A DNA stretch of 64,000 bases from an uncultured Bacteroidia bacterium (lineage in GTDB: Bacteria > Bacteroidota > Bacteroidia > Bacteroidales > UBA932), in NCBI GenBank assembly GCA_902781705.1, contig CACZKE010000016.1:38944-102943 (forward strand), read 5' to 3'. Position numbers and translations under genes: made by a program. Position 1 is the first letter of the stretch; every line of letters starts with the position of its first letter. The notes beneath the pieces were generated by a model. That model ran no database searches, was not told the DNA's origin, and worked only from the letters and a program-made list of their open reading frames with translations. This document shows positions 59,881 to 64,000 of this stretch, piece by piece.

Positions 59881-60756
59881 CTACCTGTTCCGCTTTGAAC
59901 GGATCATCTGCCCCACGATATAAACCGGCAAGTCCAGCCGCTCGGCCAGGGTAGCGGGCGGGATCCGGTACTGGTTTGCCAATGTCTGGACCAGTTTTTC
60001 CTTCTCCCAGCGCTGGAGAAAGCGGAAGCGCCTGCCCTCGTAGATCCGCTGCAACTGGTCTTCGATCAGGGCATCCACCTCGGCGGTGGAGAAGGTCAAG
60101 GGTTCTCCCACCTCGTCCGCGATGTGGAGGAACTCCTCCAGCGCCTTCACCAGGCGGGTCATATAAAAGGATGCCGTGCCGAACAAGCGCTCAAAGAAAG
60201 CCGTGTCCACATAAGAAACGGGAAGGATCATCCCCAGATTCGTGTCAATCCTGTACTCCCCGGGAATATCCACATCCGAGTGCAAGATCCGCCGCAGATA
60301 GGCCTTGGGCAGGGAGTCGGCCCTGACTCCGCCCGGGGACTGCATCCGGAATCCCAGGTCGCCCGTCCCCCAGGGATAACCCCAGGGAAGGACGTTCAGG
60401 TCCGTCTCATACGGGTTCCGGTCCGTGTAAACGATTGAGTTGGCAAGATGTTCGGTATCCCTGATGGGAACAAGTTTGAAGTCCAGATCCGCAACGCCCA
60501 GGCGTTTCCGAATGAAGAAGAACACCTTGAGGCAGGCGGCACCCGTCCCTTCCAGGATGATGTGGATGTGATTGCCCATGAGTTCGAACCGGACGATCCG
60601 CACCGGATACAGCAGAGCGCAAAGGGCGATGGTGTTCATCCCGTACACGAAATCTTCCCGCGTATGGAAGAGCCATCTCGTCTTGTCCGTCACGAGATGG
60701 TACCAGCCATGCGGGTAGGCCTTGTACTCGGCATAGCGTTTTTGCTTCTTGGTCAT
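59881..60756 (-). CDS. Second RAYT-like Y1/HUH transposase-domain protein
   Basis: A 291-residue protein with an N-terminal Y1 transposase domain: HUH motif HIH at residues 63-65 (ELMGNHIHIILEG), preceded by YHLVTDKTRWLF and followed by YTDRNPYETD. The C-terminal ~110 residues include a helix-turn-helix-like end (YRIPPATLAERLDLPVYIVGQMIRS). It differs clearly from the RAYT at 12.4 kb. A GGAGG site lies just upstream of ATG 60756. Related short repeats flank it, suggesting its own REP-like family. Confidence 0.75.
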   Translation of the reverse strand: MTKKQKRYAEYKAYPHGWYHLVTDKTRWLFHTREDFVYGMNTIALCALLYPVRIVRFELMGNHIHIILEGTGAACLKVFFFIRKRLGVADLDFKLVPIRDTEHLANSIVYTDRNPYETDLNVLPWGYPWGTGDLGFRMQSPGGVRADSLPKAYLRRILHSDVDIPGEYRIDTNLGMILPVSYVDTAFFERLFGTASFYMTRLVKALEEFLHIADEVGEPLTFSTAEVDALIEDQLQRIYEGRRFRFLQRWEKEKLVQTLANQYRIPPATLAERLDLPVYIVGQMIRSKRNR

Positions 60757-60814
60757 TTCGAACCTCCATTTTTAACGTTTTTCAAGGTTCAGGCGCACTA
60801 GTGGTGAGCCCGGG

Positions 60815-60882
60815 CACCGTTTTTGGCCGATAATCGAGGGCGGGATTAACCGACCCACCCAACCACGGGGTGCCGGCCCGGG
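60815..60882. repeat. Third RAYT2-associated repeat and imperfect hairpin
   Basis: The repeat at 60815-60857 has the pattern ACCG-TTGGCCGATAATCGAGG. It sits inside an imperfect long hairpin (GCCCGGGCACC against GGTGCCGGCCCGG). The 60757-61095 gap otherwise holds only the rpsO promoter and leader. Confidence 0.55.
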
Positions 60883-61026
60883 GCGAACATACATACTTTT
60901 GGGTTGCCGCAGGACCGGAAACGTAAAAATGTGGCGAAATTTTTCCGGTCCCCGGACGGAAAAACGCCAAGGACGAACGAAAAGATACAAAGTGGACAAA
61001 AGTTTTGTTTTATCGGATTTTATACC

Positions 61027-61060
61027 TAAATTTGCAGACTTTTTCGCGGGAAGGTCCCGC
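61027..61060 (+). promoter_or_regulatory. rpsO promoter box and leader hairpin
   Basis: TAAATTTG (61027-61034) matches TAnnTTTG. The leader then carries a GCGGGA / TCCCGC stem with a 3-base loop (61046-61060), 35 bases before the ATG. S15 represses its own translation through leader structures in several phyla, so a similar role is possible here. Confidence 0.55.
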
Positions 61061-61095
61061 AAGCATTAAACAATTTTACACAAACTCATTGCATC

Positions 61096-61371
61096 ATGGC
61101 AGAATATTTACAGCCTGAGAAAAAGCAAGAGATTTTCGCGAAGTACGGAAAGTCCAATAAGGACACCGGCTCTCCTGAGAGTCAGGTTGCTTTATTTTCC
61201 TACCGTATCGCTCACCTTACTGAGCACGTGAAGAAGAACAAGAAGGACGTGGTCACCCGTCGTTCCCTTCTCCGCCTGGTCAGCAAGCGCCGTCAGCTTC
61301 TGAACTACCTTCAGAAGGTGGACATCGAGAGATACAGGGCTATCGTCAAGGAGCTGGGTCTCCGCCGATAG
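61096..61371 (+). CDS. rpsO: 30S ribosomal protein S15
   Basis: A 91-residue primary 16S rRNA-binding protein. The characteristic [45 protein letters not shown] and final [12 protein letters not shown] are present. It precedes pnp, an order conserved across bacteria. Confidence 0.97.
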   Translation: MAEYLQPEKKQEIFAKYGKSNKDTGSPESQVALFSYRIAHLTEHVKKNKKDVVTRRSLLRLVSKRRQLLNYLQKVDIERYRAIVKELGLRR

Positions 61372-61393
61372 TCGTTCGGAAATAGGAAAAAAC

Positions 61394-61435
61394 GGGGGCA
61401 GAGGTTCTTGCAAGGCAGGATCTCTACCCCTTTTT
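61394..61435 (+). terminator. Hairpin with U-tract after rpsO
   Basis: GGGGGCAGAGG pairs imperfectly with GATCTCTACCCC (61419-61430) and is followed by TTTTT. It should attenuate or end transcription before pnp. Confidence 0.65.
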
Positions 61436-61468
61436 GATGAAAGACGTAAGACGTAATAGAAGTAACCA

Positions 61469-63868
61469 ATGAACATCATCAACAAGAAGATCGAACTGCC
61501 CGACGGTCGGGTAATCGAGATCGAGACCGGAAAACTGGCCAAGCAGGCCGCCGGTTCCGCCGTGGTGAAGATGGGAGGCACGATGCTCCTCGCCACCGTC
61601 ACCTGCGCGAAGGAAGTCAAGGAGGGTACCGACTTCATGCCCCTCACCGTAGATTATCGTGAAAAGTATTATTCCGCCGGCCGGTTCCCGGGCGGTTTCC
61701 TCAAGCGCGAAAGCCGTCCCTCGGACTACGAGGTGCTGATCGCCCGCCTCGTGGACCGTCCCATCCGTCCCCTGTGGCCGGATGACTTCCATCTCGAGGT
61801 CTTCGTCAACATCAACCTCATCTCCGCGGAGAAGGACATCCAGCCCGATGCTCTCGCCGGCCTCGCCGCCTCCTGCGCCCTCGCTACCTCCGACCTGCCG
61901 TTCGGCGGCCCGATCGCCGAGGTCCGCGTCGCCCGCATCGACGGCCAGTTCGTGATCAACCCCGGTTTCGAGGACAACAAGCGCGCCGACCTGGACCTGA
62001 TGGTCGCCGCCACCGAGGAGAACATCATGATGGTCGAGGGTGAGATGAACGAGGTTTCCGAGCACGACATGCTCGAGGCCATCAAGTTCGCCCACGAAGA
62101 GATCAAGAAGCACTGCCGCGTCCAGAAGGAGCTCATGCACGAGCTCGGCACCGACGTGAACAAGCGCGACTACCCGCATGACGAGCAGGATGAGGCCCTT
62201 CGCACGGCTGTCCATGAGTTCTGCTACGACAAGTGCTACAAACTCGCCAAGAGCGCCGCTCCCAAGCACGAGCGCGAGGACGGTTTCGAGGCCATCAAGG
62301 CCGAGTTCCTCGCCACCCTGTCCGAGGAGGACCAGGAGGCGAAGGCCGCGATGGTGGACCGCTACTACCACGATACCGAGAAGGAAGCCATGCGCAACAT
62401 GATCCTGGACGAAGGCTGCCGTCTGGACGGCCGTAAGACCGACGAGGTCCGCCCGATCTGGTGCGAGGTCGATTACCTCCCCTGCGCCCACGGCTCCGCC
62501 ATCTTCACCCGCGGCGAGACCCAGTCCCTCGCGAGCGTGACCCTCGGCACCAAACTGGACATGAAGGAGATGGACGAGGTCCTCATCCAGGAAGACCAGC
62601 AGTTCGTGCTCCACTACAACTTCCCGCCGTTCGCCACGGGCGAGGCCAAGCCGCAGCGCGGCGTGGGCCGTCGTGAGATCGGCCACGGCAACCTGGCGAT
62701 GCGCGCCCTCAAGCCCGTCATCCCCACCGCTCCGGAATTCCCGTACGCCGTGCGCGTCGTTTCCGATATCCTCGAGTCCAACGGTTCCTCTTCCATGGCT
62801 TCCGTCTGCGGCGGCTGCCTGGCCCTGATGGATGCCGGCGTGAAGATCAAGAAGCCGGTGGCCGGCGTGGCCATGGGCCTGATCACCGACGCCGAGCGCC
62901 CGAACGACCGGTACGCCATCCTCACCGACATCCTCGGTGACGAGGACCACCTCGGCGACATGGACTTCAAGGTCACCGGTACCAAGGACGGCATCACCGC
63001 CACCCAGATGGACATCAAGGTGGACGGTCTCTCCTATGAGGTCCTCGAGAAGGCTCTCGAGCAGGCCCGCCAGGGTCGCCTCCACATCATGGGCGAAATG
63101 CTCAAGACCATCGCCGAGCCGCGCGAGGACTTCAAGCCTTTCGTCCCCCGCATGGTCCAGATCGAGGTCGCTTCCGAGTTCATCGGCGCCATCATCGGCA
63201 AGGGCGGCGAGACCATCCAGGGCATGCAGAAGGAATTCGGCACCACCATCACCATCGAGGAAGTCGACGCCGGCAAGGGCGACGGCACGACCAAGGGTGT
63301 CGTGGACATCTTCGGCACCGACAAGGCTGCCATGGATGCCACCCTCGAGCGCATCAAGGGCATCTGCGCCGTTCCGGAGGTCGGTCAGGTCTATCACGGA
63401 AAGGTCGTTTCCATCCTCGAGTTCGGCGCCTTCATCGAGATCCTCCCGGGCAAGGAAGGCCTCCTGCACGTGAGCGAGATCGCCTGGAACAAGACCGAGA
63501 AGGTCGAGGACGTCCTGAAGGTGGGCGACGAGGTGGATGTCAAACTCCTCGAGATCGATGCCAAGACCGGCAAGATGCGCCTGTCCATGCGCGCCCTCAC
63601 CGAGAAGCCCGAAGGTTATGTGGAGCCCAAGCGCGAGCGTGGCCCGCGCCGCGAGGGTGACCGCCGCCAGGGCGGCGAGCGTCGCGAAGGCGACCGGGGT
63701 CCGCGCCGTGACGGCGAACGCCGCGAAGGTGGCCGCCGCGAAGGCGACCGTGGCCCGCGCCGCGAAGGTGGTGAGCGCCGCGAAGGCCGCCAGGGTGGCA
63801 ACGCCCCCCGCAAGCCCCGCTTCGAGGACAACGCTCCCGAGCAGAACAACGAGCCGGACGTGTTCTAA
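61469..63868 (+). CDS. pnp: Polynucleotide phosphorylase
   Basis: A 799-residue 3'-5' exoribonuclease that phosphorolyses RNA. There are two RNase PH-like domains (first: [31 protein letters not shown]; second: [35 protein letters not shown]). A KH domain follows ([16 protein letters not shown] ~572), then an S1 domain ([28 protein letters not shown] ~640). The last ~75 residues are an Arg/Gly/Glu-rich tail of repeated REGDRGPRR- and RREGG-type units, probably disordered and RNA-binding. Confidence 0.97.
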   Translation: MNIINKKIELPDGRVIEIETGKLAKQAAGSAVVKMGGTMLLATVTCAKEVKEGTDFMPLTVDYREKYYSAGRFPGGFLKRESRPSDYEVLIARLVDRPIRPLWPDDFHLEVFVNINLISAEKDIQPDALAGLAASCALATSDLPFGGPIAEVRVARIDGQFVINPGFEDNKRADLDLMVAATEENIMMVEGEMNEVSEHDMLEAIKFAHEEIKKHCRVQKELMHELGTDVNKRDYPHDEQDEALRTAVHEFCYDKCYKLAKSAAPKHEREDGFEAIKAEFLATLSEEDQEAKAAMVDRYYHDTEKEAMRNMILDEGCRLDGRKTDEVRPIWCEVDYLPCAHGSAIFTRGETQSLASVTLGTKLDMKEMDEVLIQEDQQFVLHYNFPPFATGEAKPQRGVGRREIGHGNLAMRALKPVIPTAPEFPYAVRVVSDILESNGSSSMASVCGGCLALMDAGVKIKKPVAGVAMGLITDAERPNDRYAILTDILGDEDHLGDMDFKVTGTKDGITATQMDIKVDGLSYEVLEKALEQARQGRLHIMGEMLKTIAEPREDFKPFVPRMVQIEVASEFIGAIIGKGGETIQGMQKEFGTTITIEEVDAGKGDGTTKGVVDIFGTDKAAMDATLERIKGICAVPEVGQVYHGKVVSILEFGAFIEILPGKEGLLHVSEIAWNKTEKVEDVLKVGDEVDVKLLEIDAKTGKMRLSMRALTEKPEGYVEPKRERGPRREGDRRQGGERREGDRGPRRDGERREGGRREGDRGPRREGGERREGRQGGNAPRKPRFEDNAPEQNNEPDVF

Positions 63869-63906
63869 ACAACACTCCTGACAAGCAAAAGGCCACCCTT
63901 CTGATG

Positions 63907-64000
63907 TGACCCCCAAAAGTTGGACGGTTTAACATTAGTTACGAGGCCTTAGATTGGAAGAGAGCTCGGTATTGCACCGGGCTCTTTCCTTTTAGCCTCA
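63907..64000 (-). mobile_element. IS3-family insertion sequence end (partial)
   Basis: TGACCCCCAAAAGTTGGAC at 63907 matches the terminal inverted repeat type of IS3 (IS150-group) elements, 38 bases after pnp. The element continues past the window edge. Confidence 0.75.
63939..64000 (-). CDS. IS3-family transposase OrfB C-terminus (partial)
   Basis: The minus strand reads RLKGKSPVQYRALFQSKAS then TAA (63941-63939). The LKGxSPVxYR motif is the usual end of IS3-family OrfB integrases. The rest lies beyond the window. Confidence 0.75.
   Translation of the reverse strand, partial: RLKGKSPVQYRALFQSKAS

Overview
This window is chromosomal DNA of a high-GC member of the Bacteroidales (phylum Bacteroidota), probably an uncultured gut lineage. 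Four things point there: repeated TAnnTTTG -7 promoter boxes, a division and cell-wall cluster with Bacteroidota gene order and a Bacteroidota-type FtsL, lipoproteins with fimbrillin-like and BACON-like modules, and glycan-degrading exoenzymes. High GC leaves many long spurious antisense reading frames, which are omitted. No rRNA, tRNA or CRISPR array was seen.

Layout. 1-4.0 kb: end of an upstream gene, a CPBP protease, four 65-bp-spaced hairpins, then a minus-strand amino-sugar salvage pair (AmgK kinase fused to a RapZ C-terminal domain, and a MurU-like nucleotidyltransferase). 4.0-12.1 kb: a duplicated repeat block, a phytase-like lipoprotein, and a minus-strand operon BlaI - M56 peptidase - TlpA-like lipoprotein - outer-membrane beta-barrel protein. 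12.1-15.9 kb: a RAYT transposase flanked by inverted REP palindromes, then NAD salvage genes pncB and pncA. 15.9-25.7 kb: UvrD-type helicase, ExbB/ExbD/TonB, an RluB-like pseudouridine synthase, Era, a ParC-like topoisomerase subunit and shikimate kinase. 25.8-31.6 kb: an anchored protein of unknown function, an acyl-CoA ligase, dCMP deaminase and an S41 protease. 31.8-47.4 kb: the dcw cluster mraZ-rsmH-ftsL-ftsI-murE-mraY-murD-ftsW-murG-murC-ftsQ-ftsA-ftsZ, led by a promoter with four TGGA boxes at 10-bp spacing. 47.6-54.9 kb: gltX, the rpiB-truB pair, an HPr-kinase-like protein, and an alpha-L-fucosidase plus PNGase F-like pair. 54.9-59.7 kb: a 44-residue peptide gene, a large surface lipoprotein, an endonuclease part separated from it by one in-frame TGA, and a YgjP-like metallopeptidase. 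59.8-64 kb: a second RAYT-like gene with its own repeats, rpsO, pnp, and the end of an IS3-family element running off the window.

The least expected signal is a family of short palindromic elements bounded by AGATTTCTC / GAGAAATCT. They lie between genes and also, without breaking the reading frame, inside conserved enzymes (MurU-like, AmgK-RapZ, MurE, TruB). This resembles the Rickettsia palindromic elements. Other leads are two RAYT/REP-like systems, several promoters so close to the ATG that the mRNAs should be leaderless, and the TGA-split surface nuclease with its upstream micropeptide.
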